From Talinum fruticosum (Eukaryota; Streptophyta; Magnoliopsida; Caryophyllales; Talinaceae): a DNA stretch of 64,000 bases. The stretch is taken from the NCBI GenBank assembly GCA_021018815.1, contig JAITYX010000090.1:1763501-1827500 (forward strand), read 5' to 3'. Both the position numbers and the translations under genes were made by a program. The notes below the pieces were generated by a model. That model worked only from the letters and a program-made list of their open reading frames with translations. It was not told where the DNA came from and searched no databases. Of the stretch, positions 1 through 12,220 are shown piece after piece (positions within the stretch are counted from its first letter, which is position 1; every line of letters starts with the position of its first letter).

Positions 1-59
1 CTATTTAGAGATAAAAGTCTTGCTTTTTGGTAAAGTTATTCAAATCCTAAGAAAACCCA

Positions 60-365
60 CTTCAGGCACTCCAAAGAAGATTTTCCTCGACTTTTTACTT
101 TTCTACCAATCTAACTTGAGCGTCGAAGGGACGTTACCCGAGATCCACCCCGGGGTGCCTTTGTGCAGGAAGGATGAATGATTTACCTCCAATCATCCAA
201 GGTCCACCTCGAAGAATTTTGTTTATAGCATGGTAACGTCTCTTTGGTCCGGCCACATCTCCGCAGAATTTCTCCACGAAGCTCTTAATAACTGTAAGAT
301 TGGGCGGGCATAGAGCCAATATTAATGAAACTGATAAGAGTTGTGCTCTAGCAGTCAACTTCATC
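60..365 (-). pseudogene. DUF4283-like retroelement remnant
   Basis: On the minus strand a 76-residue frame (134-364) ends with ILRGGPWMIGGKSFIL followed by HPGVDL. This resembles the GGPW..GGK..L..W.PG.dl signature of DUF4283, the N-terminal domain found in plant LINE-type retroelement and zinc-knuckle proteins. The surrounding frame is broken: stops interrupt both the upstream half (minus-strand 520-365) and the continuation below 134. No reverse transcriptase lies next to it. The identification rests on a short motif and is tentative. Confidence 0.4.
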
Positions 366-674
366 CTGAATGTCCTCTTTTGTAATTTTCACCATCTTAG
401 TCTAAACTAGGTCTACAAAATGAAGATTAAAACCCTTCTCTGGAACACAATTCATAGTGAATAAAGAACGAAAACTCTTCTTACAACTCTATCCCTCGTC
501 AACTTCCATATATCCATTTAATTGCTCCAACAGAACAATGACTTCAATTCAGACTTAGTTGGATCAACATTAGCCATAACCTCAACAACAATCAGCAGAC
601 TATGAGTCATCCAAGTCTTCCTCAATAATGTCCGATCAACTTGGTCTTTTAACATACCAGTCTTAAACGTATTA
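366..674. other. Intergenic, nothing recognised
   Basis: AT-rich sequence between the DUF4283 relic and the MITE. A 77-residue minus-strand frame (518-751) shows no recognisable domain and overlaps the MITE terminus. Confidence 0.4.
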
Positions 675-1571
675 GGGCATGTTTGATTGGATGTAATCAA
701 AGTGGTAATGGTGATTACATTATCATATTTGGTTACAATTTTATAATGCAATCAAAATTGTATTGTAATCACATTAACCTCTACCTATCTAATTACAATT
801 ACTTGGACATTTATTAAACAATAATGATTACATACATCCTTCATTGTGATAAAATTTTGACACACTTTCAATAATTCTCTCTCTCTCCCTCCCTCTCTCT
901 CTCTTCCATATCCTTTTTCTCCCTCATCCTTGGCAAGCAAAAGTTTCATCCATTTGAGAAGAAATTTGATTTTTTTTCTTATATTATCTTAATATATGAT
1001 ATAATCGGTTGGTTATTAAGAGAAAAATTCAACTTCAATATTTTGAATTCAAAATTTAATTATTCAATTAAAAAGATAAAAGAAGCTTAAATTAAATTTT
1101 TAGATCAAATTTTTTTACTTTTTAACATTTATATTTAATTCAATAAATATTTATCATCAATAAAATAATTCCAATTTGTATTTTTTATCAATGAAAAAAA
1201 TTCAAAACTTAATTATATGATAGAAGAGATTAAAAAAAGCTCAAATATAAATTTAGAGTTTAAAGTTTTGTTATTTGGATAACATTTATCTTCAACACGA
1301 CAAACATTTATCACCACTAGAATATAATCCAATTGATATTTTTTGCCAAAAAAAATAAAATTAGGAAATATGATATAAAAGATTAAAAAAATATCAAAAA
1401 TGATTTCAAATTTAAAATATTTTTGTGTGGATAATATTTGTGATTATATTACACTTTTTATATAACCAAACATGATAATATAATTATTGTCTCATTACAT
1501 TACATACCTAATTACATTATATAATTAATTAAATTACACCCCTCTTACATTACATCCAACCAAAGGTCATA
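675..1571. mobile_element. Non-autonomous Harbinger/Tourist-like MITE
   Basis: The left end reads GGGCATGTTTGATTGGATGT and the right end, on the other strand, carries TTTGGTTGGATGTAATGTAA, so the termini are imperfect inverted repeats. TTA lies on both sides (672-674 and 1572-1574), matching the 3-bp TTA/TAA target preference of PIF/Harbinger elements. The roughly 0.9-kb interior is AT-rich with no coding frame and holds a CT-rich tract at 870-903. A short relic of the same terminus occurs near 34868 in another intron. Confidence 0.55.
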
Positions 1572-1809
1572 TTAGAGTTAATCATTAATCATTCATTGTC
1601 TTAGAGTTATAATAACATGCAACCAATATAGTTGGCAATATTATTGAGTTTTACTATAACCAGTCTTACAAAAGGGTCAAAAAGGGAGAACAAAAAAGAA
1701 GCAGGAATCATCAGATGAGTGAATAAACTACAGAATGGGATGAGACAACTTGCACAAACGATATTCGATAGTCACCCTTCAAATTAATTAATAAAAGCAC
1801 AGAGCATCA

Positions 1810-1955
1810 AGTGGGAGTTTTCTCTTTCCTTTCTTTTGCTTAATTAATTGCCGCATAATGTGAATGTGAATGTTCTTTTTCTCTTTCCTTTCTTTTCTTT
1901 AATTAAATTAATTCCACATAATGGAATTCCGAAAGTTCGTGGCTGGGTTGATTAG
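1810..1955 (+). promoter_or_regulatory. Conserved upstream block of unit 1
   Basis: This block, about 190-330 bp upstream of the ATG, contains TTGCCGCATAATGTGAATGT and CT-rich stretches ending at a GGCTGGGTT motif. It is nearly identical to 26411-26540 and 33254-33383, which lie upstream of units 3 and 4. Retention in three diverged units suggests it is part of the shared promoter or 5' leader, though recent duplication alone could explain it. No convincing TATA box was found close to the ATG. Confidence 0.45.
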
Positions 1956-2138
1956 AGCATTACCAATTGTTTTAATGGAACTATCTAAAAGACATTGAAA
2001 TCCACTCTCCGTTTCTAAACCCAGCGCTGCAGCTTTATCCTTGATCACAAACGTAAAAGCTTAGCTCTTTCTTTCTTTCTTTAGCTCTTCAAAGGGTACT
2101 CGCAAGGGGAAAAACCGTAGCAGTCTAAACAAAACACT

Positions 2139-3567
2139 ATGAACTGGGATAATCTACCGTTCATGGATGACCGCCTAAAGAATGCGGCATCACAAGGAGA
2201 CGTCGCATTCCTCAGGGAAGCTGTTGCCTCTAAGCCCATTGAATACTTCAAATTGAAGTATGTTCCCAGATATGGTAGTAAAGAGATAGGAGGTAACATC
2301 TTTCATCTCGCAGCAATACACCCAAGAGTGGAGTTTATTAGAGAAGCACTGGAGCTATTACCATTCTTGGTTGTACATTTCCTCTTCAAAGATACAAATA
2401 ATAAAAACAAGAGCCCACTTGATGAGGATTTCTTGTTAAAACACACTGAGCTAGTTCGTCTGATTGAAGATTTTTATGAGAGGTGCAATCCCATGGATAG
2501 CCAGCTTAAGAATGCAGCCATCCAAGGAGACGTGAAATTTCTCAAAGACGCCGTTGGCTCTAAGAAACCCATTGAATACTTCAAATCTAAGTACTTTCCT
2601 TGCCCTACTTGGAAAGAGGAGGGAGGTAACATCTTCCATCTTGCAGCATATCATGACCGAGTGGAGTTTTTCAAGACTGCAATGGAGATATTACCGATCT
2701 CTGAGGTAGACATCCTTCTCTGGCAACACAAAGATGAGAGAATCCTCTTTTTCCAAGAGTACGTGCTTAAGATTCCTAAAGAGGGCCTTAGTTCCGGTGA
2801 GATTGTTAAACTGATCAAAGAGTTTTATAGGAGTCGCAACTCCATGGATGAGGACCTTAAGAAGGCAGCAATTGAAGGAGATGTGGAATTCCTGAGGGAA
2901 GCAGTAGCATCTAATAAACCAATTGAGTACTTCCAATCTCTGTACTGCGTGCCTGATCCTAATGCATTCGAGGAACATGTAGGTAACATCTTGCACCTGG
3001 CAGTAAAGAATAGACGACTGGAGTTCTTAAGAGAAGCATTGAAGATATTACCTGAAGCAGGTGTGGATATACACCACCTTCTCTGCCAAGGAGACCACCC
3101 CAAAAACCAAAGGAACCCTCTTCACGCTGCAACATATAGCGGCTACAATAAAATAGTAAAGGTCATTCTAGACTGTTATGAAAACTCATTATTATCAGCT
3201 CCTGCTAATTCTTCAGCGCGATCACCACCATTATCATCATCATCATCAGCCCAATCAACCAATGCTATGGATTTTCATGGTCAGAAGCCATGGTTAGTGA
3301 AAGATGTGGTTGGTAATACGCCTTTCCACAATATTATGAATTACTGCCGTGAGGAATGCGTATTAAAATTGCTGTCAATGGATACGGAATTGTTTTCTCA
3401 AATGGATGATTGCCCAGGAGATGGTTTTGAATCAGCCCCACTTATCCAAGCGCTAAGAAGAGGTTTCAGTAAAGTAATTTTAAAGTTCTGGGACTCCGAT
3501 CCAAATTGGCACTCTTTCAACAAAAGAGTTCTAGCTTGCGCCCTTTGCCATGCGCCAAAATGCTCAG
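2139..3567 (+). CDS. Unit 1 exon 1: triplicated N-terminal module plus ankyrin repeats
   Basis: Open throughout, 476 codons plus one base, ending at an AG|GTATCA donor after the family signature CHAPKCS. Three tandem modules start at ATGs 2163, 2493 and 2844. Each has the pattern MDxxLKxAAxxGDVxFL, then PIEYF, GNIxHLA and EFxxxAxxxLP, and the first two end in an LI(E/K)(D/E)FY helix. The third runs into a standard ankyrin repeat (NPLHAATYSGYNKIVKVIL). A Ser-rich linker follows, then VGNTPFHNIM. The annotated start at 2139 adds eight residues. The second ATG at 2163 is the one conserved in the fragment at 33583 and in unit 5 (63738), so it may be the true start. Confidence 0.8.
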
Positions 3568-6500
3568 GTATCAATCAATGAATGGCTAAATTACTGTCTT
3601 CTATCTTTTTATTAGGAAAGAATCTATCTTGTATTGCCTTGTTTTTACTTTGATAACCTTTTTTTAACAATTTGGCAGTGTTAAAAATCATTATTCCAGA
3701 AAATAAAAAATTTCTTAAAAATAAAATACATACCCTTCTCGGAAACTTCAGAGCAACAAAACCAAGGAAGCTAGCCAGGGAAGAATCGAGTATATTGATT
3801 GAGATGCTTAGGATGATAATGAGATTATATTCATACCGACAAAAACCTTACGTACACCCAATGTTTTCCAACAAAATTTGATTCATTTATTTTAATTTTT
3901 TTAATCCAATTGTTTAGGCCATTATCATAGTGATAACTTTTAACCAACCTGCCTTTTAGCCAACCTACCTAAAATTAGCTTGAATATGAAAATCGAAGTT
4001 GATTCAACTTGTGCCTCAACCAACTTCAAGTAACACCACCCAAACCTGATTCGGATTTCACCTGAACCAAACTTGTACCCAACCCAAAGTATATTGACTA
4101 GAAACTCATCCGGCTTGAAAATTCAATTTGTTCAAGAATCAACTCAACCAAAAATTTAAGCTGATAGTTAAAGGTCCATACTATGCAATAATCAATGTGA
4201 GGGCTCGCTGAGATTCGAACACTGAGACCTCTCGCTCTAAAGGGCTCTGATAACATGTTTAAAAACCAACTCAACCAAAAATTTAAATTGATAGTTGAAA
4301 GCTCAGGAATAGATTTATAGTCTAACACAATTTTCCATGTCTATTCTAGACCTAAGAAATTAAAAATGACTTGATCTAGACGAATTTGATCCGATTTGTA
4401 GCACCTGCGACATTTTTGCTAGACGGTCTTCTAGCTGTATGGGCGGGTTGTCCCTCGCTGCTGCGTTCTGTTAGGCTATGGATTAGAGGAACAAATTTAG
4501 TTAAATGGGACAACAAGACATTCCATTAGGTTGAGATGTGAGGTGCACGTACGTAAACGCCCTGCGATTTTCTAAAGCGCTAACGAGCAAAAAACTAAAG
4601 CAACAAGCGAAAAGGGTAGCGCTCTTTATGGAGTTTTATTTATATTATAATTTCACGCTTCGATTTTTCCTTTGCTTTTGAGCCCAAGCCTACGTTCTCT
4701 CAATCAACATAATTTCTATTCTTTTTTAGTTTTAGTAACTTCTTTCCCATTGTAGGTTAATTTCCAGTTGTTTTTGACCTTCAAAAAAATATCTTTGATT
4801 TTATTTAAAGTAATGTTCATAGTTATTGTGTCTCATATAAACAAAAGATTCTTGATTGCAGATGACATCTTTATACGAGTGTTCGAACAGAATGTACAAC
4901 TTATTAAAGACATGGATTTTTATTGTATATGCTCACCGCTACAAAGATGGGTATTCATAGGAAAATTGTACCCATTCAAATATGTGTTGGAGAACGAGGT
5001 CCATGCCCCTAATCTCAGAAGATATCTAATTGATCGAATGTCTAAACAAAATCCACTCTTTCCAGTCGTAGAGAATGGTCATGATGAAGTTCACAGTGTT
5101 GAAATCGCTACAATTATTGTAAACACTTATAAAACGGAAAGAGGACGATCAAACACCACAGAAGTTGAGCCACCATGGTTTGTGATGGATCGATATGGGA
5201 ACACATCTTTGCAACTTGCCATATATCGACGACGCGAAAAGTTGCATTGTATTTCTTGTCGTTGGATAAAATCGAGTTATTATTAGAACAAGACAATTTT
5301 CTCCTCCTGGCTGTTCAATATAACTGCCGCGAGGTTGCACAAAAGATTTTGGAGTTGATAGATCAACATGGATTAATGTCCCTTCTTACTTCGATACGGG
5401 CGTACAATATTGCACGAGGCACCAAAATGCAAAGGTAAAGCTAATTACTATTTATCTTTTCACTTATCTAAAATTAAATTTAAATATTTTAAACTTTGAG
5501 TCATGTAGGTTATATATTATATCCCGATTTTTGGATCATCTTCATAGCATCCCCAACTTTGACACTAATTTGTTTTGATATCATGTAATTAGATAAATGA
5601 ATGTTATTTGACCCAGATTTTAGAACATTGATGTTTGGTTTTTCTGTGTATGAGATATTAAAAATATTAGTGTCCAAGTTGGGATGTAATGGAGACAATT
5701 CAAAATTCGAGATATTATGAGTAATATAACTCAATATTTGAAATATTTAAATCATATTTAACTCAATATTTTAAATAAATACTCAATGAGTCCATAATGC
5801 TTTTTTAACTTGCTAATTTGAATACATTTGACTTATCACACCTAAATGGTGCTACGGGCTAAAAAACATAAATAACATACAATATTCACATATGATCTAA
5901 GTAAGCTATCAAATCTCAAAGTCGCGAGTAAACGTGTCTATATATGAATTGATGGTTGTATAGATCAAATAGATGCCCCATAAGGTGATAGTTATTAAAA
6001 TTATCAAGTGAATTTTGTGTTGCAAAAAGTGAATGAAAAACATAACATCCATGCATGATAAATAACATACCACGTTATCAAATCGACAAGTCAAAATGCT
6101 GACTGATAGTGACCATATTGGAAGTAAATTTGCCCAAAGGTTTGTCTGTTAGGTACAAAATATAAAAGTTTATATTATATCCTACAAGGTGGCATACCGA
6201 AATGAATAATGTTCCTTTTTTTGCTCTTATTTTAATATAATATAATACTTGGTAATTCAATTACACTAATACAAATTAAAATAAATATAATTTTTAACTC
6301 CCTTATTTGTTTCATCTATATCTAAATAGCGTTTTGAAATAAATTTTCGTTTTTCTCCAATTTTTTTAAGTTTTTGGTGAACTTTGATATGTTTTTCACA
6401 AATACGTCAACAATTTGGAGTCTACCTCATAACAAGATTGTTTAAATAATTTGGAGTCTCCAATATGTAGCATTTTAAGTAGATGTCATAAGAGCTTAGT

Positions 6501-9210
6501 TGTATAACTTTACCTAAATCACAGGAGATTTTGTAAGACAAGTAGTGAAAAGGCACCCTCAACTGATAGAGCAATGTGATGAAGACGGAGTTAGCGTCCT
6601 TCACAGCTGGATGGAGATTGGAGAGATATGGCCCTTCGAATGTATTCTCAGCAAGGACGAGTTTAGCATTGATGTCAGAACAAGTTTCACTAAGCTCTTG
6701 GAAAAACAAGTCGAGGACACAATGAGGAATCCATTACATGTGGCTGCTACGGTGGGCACTAATGGAGTTATTGAGGACATTGTAAAACTCCTCTTTGATA
6801 CTATCCGTGAGGAAAGCATAGCTCTATCATTTTGGTACATAATACTAATGAAGGACAGTGAAGGCAATACGCCTGTGGACATTGCTCTATCCACTGGATG
6901 TGAAAAGCTCCTTTTGTGTCTCTTGTCAGCAGTGGACACATTTTCTTATCAAACTTTGTGCAGGCGATTTTTGTTCAAAACCATTGACAAGCAAAGTCAT
7001 TCAGCTGTAAAATATCTTTTGGACCAAATACATGAAAATCAGTGGGATACAGATCATCTTCGTTTAGGTTCACAGAACGCGTTGCACGTTGCATCAAAGT
7101 GCAAAGGTACTTCATGGGTAAAATTTTCCTCTTGATAAGTTAGATGCTCATGTGATTAAATGTTATGTTATATGTTATAAATCGAGCAATGCATACAAGT
7201 ATATAATGTTTAATTTTAAAATTAATTGATAATGAGTAATTCACAAGCTTATACATTTAAGGTTATTTATGTTATTAATGTAGGACATTACCCATTTTCA
7301 TATTCTTCACAATGTATAATCCTATTGCTGCATGGTACGTGGAATTGACTTTACAATTAATTTGATTGCATATTCTGGTACAAGAAATCATATATAGGAA
7401 TCTTGCTATCCCCCCAAAAAAAGGAACTATTTATTGTTAAAGTCGTTACGTAATTGTTACTATATTTACTGCTGAAATTGTTCATCCAATAACTTTAATA
7501 TCAATGCAGTGGAAAATGCCAAATTGATTGTTGAAAGGTGGCCTGAGTTTATCAATGAGTTTGATGAGAATGAAAAAACACCGCTAGAAAGAGCATCAGA
7601 AGCAGGAGCAAATTGGCTTATACAGATGATTCTGCAAAAGGAGCGCACCTCCATCCTAAAAGCTCCATTGGCATGGGTTGAACCATGCAAAAAGGCGATC
7701 TTTCCACTATTCTCACCTTTGCTGAGAATACATATTTTAGGTATATATGTCGAGAACACCGTGATACACCTCTGCATCACATCAATTTCAAAGATTACAA
7801 CAAATATCAAGAACTTCTTAAATGTGAACTCATTCAAGAATTGAAGGACGCTCAAGACACCGAGGGTGATACGCCTCTTCATAAAGCAATAAAAAATCAT
7901 AACAAGGACTTAACAGAAATACTATTCACTAAGGAAGATGTTGATTGGACTATCAAGAACAAGGATGGAAGAACTGCTATGGATTTACTTGAAGAAGAAG
8001 CCTCCAAAGATCTGGAATGGGTATGTAGCTCTTCAAACTTTCTTCTGATTTGAGTTTATGTAGTCAATCTAATCTTTTAAATATCATATAACTAATTTAT
8101 AGTGCTACATTTGATGGTATATTGTTGCGGATAATTATGTGATAACAAACTTGCAAGCTTCTTTGTAACAATTTTCTTGTAATAATTGCAGAAAAAGTTT
8201 TGCGATGCAATTGGAGTTAATCCATGGGAAAAAACAACTTACATTTCACGTAAGACAGACTTGGTACAAATGCGGGAGACAATATCACTAGTGGCAGCCC
8301 TTTTGGCCACCATTACATTTACAGCCGGGTTCACTGTTCCAGGAGGATTCGACAATAATACAGGAGAAGCAATTCTAACAAAGAAGGCAGCATTTGTGGT
8401 GTTTCTGCTAGCAGATACGTACGCAATGTGTTGCTCAATGTTAATCTTATTCAGCATTATATGGTCTATGGTCTGTGATCGTAATAAGGCATCATTCTTA
8501 GCCGATCGTAGCCTAGAGTTGTTGAAGCAGTCCCTCTATGGCACCTTGCTTGCATTCATGACTGGAGTCTACACAATCGTGCACAAAAAGTCCTTGTGGA
8601 CGTCGATCGTTATTCTCATCATGTGTTCTATCGTGGTAATATTAGCTCAAAGACGTGTTCTGTATTCGATGTTTGGTCTGTTGAATCTCGTTGCTAAAAC
8701 ACAGAGCATAGTTAAAGTGCAATTGCCATCTTGTTGGGAAAAGTGGATTTCTTATATTAAAAGGTACTTCTTTAAAGCATCTAAATAAATTTTGTCTTTC
8801 TTTATGTCTGTGTTTTTCTACCTTGATAATACCTGAACAACTTGCAGGCCTAAACAAATATCATTGCCATTGTGATGTAAAAAGGGAATGTCAGTTATTT
8901 TTTGTCAGTCATTTTTGCCTTGGAGTTTCATTCTTCCTTGGGGGACAATTGGGAAGGGAATATGAATTATTTTGCGATTTTTCTTTCCTCCATTTGGATT
9001 CTCAAAGACATGAATATTAATTTTCAAAGACATTGAAAATTATATATATTAATGCATGAGTTGAATGCATGTGCTCTGTTGCTCGTGTAGTAATCATATG
9101 AGTTGAACAGTTTTTTCAGGCGAAGGCATCTAGATCTTGCAGATACAGTGACTGCTCAAAATCAAACTGCTGAAATTGAAAACAATACTGCATCTTCTAC
9201 TGTTGTATAA
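2139..9210 (+). CDS. Ankyrin-repeat/PGG-domain membrane protein, unit 1 (6 exons)
   Basis: Six exons: 2139-3567, 4862-5434, 6525-7106, 7510-8020, 8192-8763 and 9120-9210. All junctions are GT-AG and phases agree (1,1,1,0,2). The spliced product is about 1,250 residues: an N-terminal module in three copies, scattered ankyrin repeats, a PGG domain with four membrane segments, and a polar tail. Plant proteins of this ACD6/ITN1-like class sit in the plasma or endo-membrane and act in salicylate-linked defence or salt/ABA responses; the role here is inferred from the family. Three indels disrupt the frame: -1 near 5238, a shift equivalent to -2 near 5410, and -1 near 7693. The gene is therefore a recent pseudogene or contains assembly errors. 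Promoter-like sequence and 5' leader match units 3 and 4. Confidence 0.72.
4095..4335 (-). mobile_element. TRIM-like retrotransposon fragment in intron 1
   Basis: Two direct copies of about 60 bp (4117-4178 and 4258-4322) share AACTCAACCAAAAATTTAA. Next to one of them, on the minus strand, is TGTTATCAGAGC (4244-4255). This differs by one base from TGGTATCAGAGC, the primer-binding site complementary to initiator tRNA-Met used by plant copia and TRIM elements. The very short interior (about 80 bp) with terminal direct repeats fits a terminal-repeat retrotransposon in miniature. LTR outer ends are not resolved. Confidence 0.45.
4862..5434 (+). CDS. Unit 1 exon 2 (ankyrin), frameshifted
   Basis: Acceptor TTGCAG|AT at 4861/4862; donor AAAG|GTAAAG at 5434. 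It encodes DDIFIRVFEQNVQLI and the conserved WFVMDRYGNTSLQLAI repeat. The frame is lost near 5238, where one base is missing before the LALYFLSLDKIE segment, which continues in the next frame. Near 5410 the NxLHEAPKCKG end of the exon returns to the original phase. Net change is three bases, so exon length stays a multiple of three (573), but a stop at 5284-5286 falls between the two shifts. Confidence 0.65.
6525..7106 (+). CDS. Unit 1 exon 3 (ankyrin)
   Basis: Acceptor AATCACAG|GA at 6524/6525; donor CAAAG|GTACTT at 7106. It is 582 bp, fully open and in phase. It contains the family block VLHSWMEIGEIWPFECIL, then ankyrin repeats NPLHVAATVGTNGVIEDIV and GNTPVDIALSTGCEKLLL, a FLFKTIDKQSHSAVKYLL segment, and the closing NALHVASKCKG motif. 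The truncated copy at 16559-17066 is its closest relative in the window. Confidence 0.8.
7510..8020 (+). CDS. Unit 1 exon 4 (ankyrin), one frameshift
   Basis: Acceptor ATGCAG|TG at 7509/7510; donor GAATGG|GTATGT at 8020. The first part reads VENAKLIVERWPEFI and KTPLERASEAGANWLI. Around 7693 one G is missing compared with the sister copies (AAAAAGGCGAT for an expected AAAAAGGGCGAT). After this the frame continues as GDLSTILTFAENTYF, DTPLHHI and GDTPLHKAIKNHNKDLTEIL. The length (511) is one base short of the phase-correct 512. Confidence 0.68.
8192..8763 (+). CDS. Unit 1 exon 5: PGG domain, four membrane segments
   Basis: Acceptor ATTGCAG at 8191; donor AAAAG|GTACTT at 8763, intact in phase (572 bp). 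The hallmark is RKTDLVQMRETISLVAALLA followed by TFTAGFTVPGG. Membrane segments follow at ISLVAALLATITFTAGF, AAFVVFLLADTYAMCCSMLI, SLYGTLLAFMTGVYTIV and WTSIVILIMCSIVVILA. The PGG domain is the membrane anchor of ACD6/ITN1-like proteins. Reading through the donor gives a stop at 8788, but sister copies show splicing to a sixth exon. Confidence 0.88.
9120..9210 (+). CDS. Unit 1 exon 6: polar C-terminal tail
   Basis: Too short to stand out as an ORF. Acceptor TTTTTTCAG at 9119; the first base completes an Arg codon and 29 further codons lead to TAA at 9208-9210. The tail begins with a basic RRRH cluster and is rich in Gln, Asn, Thr and Glu. Units 2 and 4 have a homologous basic then acidic/polar tail at 19109-19250 and 57364-57505, which supports the exon. 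Confidence 0.65.
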
Positions 9211-12200
9211 ATCAGGTCAGTTTTATCATCTTTCTCTTAAATTAATGCTAAGATAAGGTAAGTTTGTAATGAATTACATGTACTATTTCACTAGATAAAG
9301 TTTCCCTCAATCATTTTACATTCAAAGGTTAAAAAATCTTCTGAAATACATACATATTTTTGCATTAATTTGTAGCTTTTCAAGAAGAAACCTTCTCCCA
9401 ATCTCGCTGATCACACAACTCAATACCATACCCGTTACACTTGATGATATGATCAGATCTCATCTAACAATGGCACTAGATTTGTAATCCTCTTATTCTC
9501 CTGCTCCAAATAGAATCAGAAAACCTTACAATTTGACATACAAGAAAACATGCACCCACCAAATTACAGTATCTTTTAAAATGCTCACCTTCCATTCAAA
9601 TTGTGATCCTTCCACTTGCTATATAATGTCTCTTTCTTCATTCTAATAAACCTTGCTCTACCTTCTAAGCAAACATTAAAAACCCCTTATGAAAATTGCT
9701 ACCTAAATTTAAAACATCCACCTACTAAATCAAGACCATTAATCACATAAGTTCTAGATAAAACCCAACCTTAATAACAGGACAATGCTTCTAAATTAAA
9801 CTCGAAAACCAAATGATCACCAGTCTAGAAGCCAATGGCCCATTGAAAACCGTGTGAACCAGTCACCAATGTAAGATCTTGCTCTTTGCATGCTTTAGTT
9901 GTTTATTGATGAGGGTGTGGTTTCATGGACCTCATGGTTCATCTTCATTTCTTTCTTTTCTTGGCATTTGAGCTTCAAGGTATCTCCTTATTTGGAAAAT
10001 TATTCCCTGTCCGAGAGAGTAGCACTTGCCAATATTATTTGATTTCTTAGCAGATTTTCTCCCATCCATCTTTTAATTAAATGATGTTCAACCACCTTGG
10101 CTTCTCAACTGATCTGCCATTATATCCCTTTCAGTATAGCATTAATCTCACCATTTCCATCATCACTTCCACTTCAAGTTTTTGACAATCGATTTTCGGA
10201 TTGTATTCATCACCTTTTTCAGAATGTCTGATACCTTAAGCGAAGAAATGTTGTGATCAAGGTTGTATGGACTTTTCCTTTTATCTTATTCGGATCTCAG
10301 ATAAGTTACCTTTTTCTTATGTTGTTCTCTTGTGTTTATCCTCCATCTTTTACTGTAGTCCCATCATAATTTCTGCAAATTTTTCTATTGTTATTTAGGT
10401 TGATTATATTGTACATAGGCAAAAGTGTGATTTTATGTTATATATGTGATCAGTTGATTCAAAGTATAACATACTCACACATGTAATTGAAGTTCTTTTA
10501 ATAAATCTTTTTAAATCTCTCATCATATTTATTGTACATATTTGCAGGATAACAACGTTTGTGCCTAAATCTCTCTTAAAGGCAGTAAGATGGAGTTCAA
10601 TATCTAGTCCTATGTATTCAACTTTTTTTTTCTTTTCGATGTATTACGGCATTGTTTATGTATATTTCAAAGATAATTAGGTTTTGAAATTTGTGTAGTT
10701 CGTTTGTTTGAAAACTTTGATCTGTTTGTCTGATTTAATTTATGAGGCTCAGGGATTCTCTTATGATTGTCCTTGAAATGTTCAGGGAAAGAAGACTAAC
10801 ACGATTGGTGTTGCTAGCTGAATTCTTTCAGAGAAATCAAAAGTCTAGAAATACATGCAAACTATAGGATGGGTCTCTTACCATTTTTTAAAAAAACTTC
10901 ATATATTTTACAAAAATATAACTTTATATTTTTAAAATATCTGTAATTATATAGGCCAATAGTTACTCGATCTTCTTAGAGGATCAAAGATGAAAAATAT
11001 TTCTAGGGGTGTCAAAATAGGACCATGTGGAGTTAACTGACCAGCTATAACTTGCCCCATTCTTGACTCAAGGGAAAAACGGGTCAAAAGTTTTGAAAGG
11101 TAATCTGGACCTTAGTCGTTGGGCTCAAATATCTTTGAAATTAACTATTTTTTTTAAAGGAGGCCTCTGCTGAAGAAAAAGGCCCACATAGGTTTCTTTT
11201 TCTCAATCTCGCCCCTACTTTTTTTAAAAAATGCAAAGATTATACGTAAGGATTGTAACATTTAGTTTAGATATGAATAAATACAGCAAATTACAATATT
11301 TAAGTACATAAATTCTTCATGATCAAGTTATATCAACGCTGTGTTTAGCCAGAGAGAAAAACAACAATTTTTTGGGTGGATCATTTGTCCATAGAATGTT
11401 GTTGATAGTCTATAAACACTAAATTTTTTTATCATTAAAGGTAGTGAGTCAAGTAATAATCATGACAAAGTACAACAGAAAAACAATGATTAAAACTCCA
11501 ACAAATATAAGAAAACCAGCCCATAAATACTAATGGAAACTAGCTAAAAAAAAACCTGCCATTACTTGATCCAACAAAACATGCATAAATTAGTAAAAAT
11601 AGAAACTTCCCAACTGTTACCGATACACCGCCATGAAATACCGATCCGTCAAGCATCTAACTTCCAATAGTCAGTTCCCTCGACACTAATTTATTGTCTC
11701 GTTTTCCTTCGTTATTTGAGATTATTAATGATTACAAAAAACAGAAAGAAGGACAACCAATCTGGTCATCCCTCGTTTATTACGTCACCTACACATTCAA
11801 TTAATCTTTCGTCAAAAATTATAAAAAAAAAAAAAAAAGCTAGGCCTCTTCATTCTGCTCATTATGTGAACGATGAACTATTAATAACGTATAAGATAAT
11901 TTGCACCAATTACAAAATAAGAAAAATATTGAGATTATTGATAATTTTACGTGTTTCTGGAATTTATATATAAATTTGAATTAGATAAATATTTGAATAA
12001 CTTTAATTTAATTGTTTGTAGATAATGCAAAGCCTTTTTCAGAAGTTGGTCATTAATAATAGAAGCACATGCAACATTTTCAAAACTTATATCATATTCT
12101 AAGAAGCACATGCTTGTGATTATTAAATTAGCACTTAAGCATTAAAAATCATTTATATAACAAACGTATACAAGAAAAAACTAAAAGTTACCGGTGTTGG

Positions 12201-12214
12201 TATTTCCACTGGGT
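9211..12214. other. Intergenic, nothing recognised
   Basis: Three kilobases of AT-rich sequence downstream of unit 1. It presumably includes the 3' UTR, but no polyadenylation signal stands out. A frame of 85 codons at 11716-11973 lacks any domain and spans an A-run. No repeat ends were resolved. Confidence 0.4.
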
Positions 12215-12220
12215 CTTTGC

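Noticed and set aside
1674..1680. W-box-like TTGACC on the minus strand upstream of unit 1
   Set aside because: A single short hit, not conserved in the sister promoters; expected by chance.
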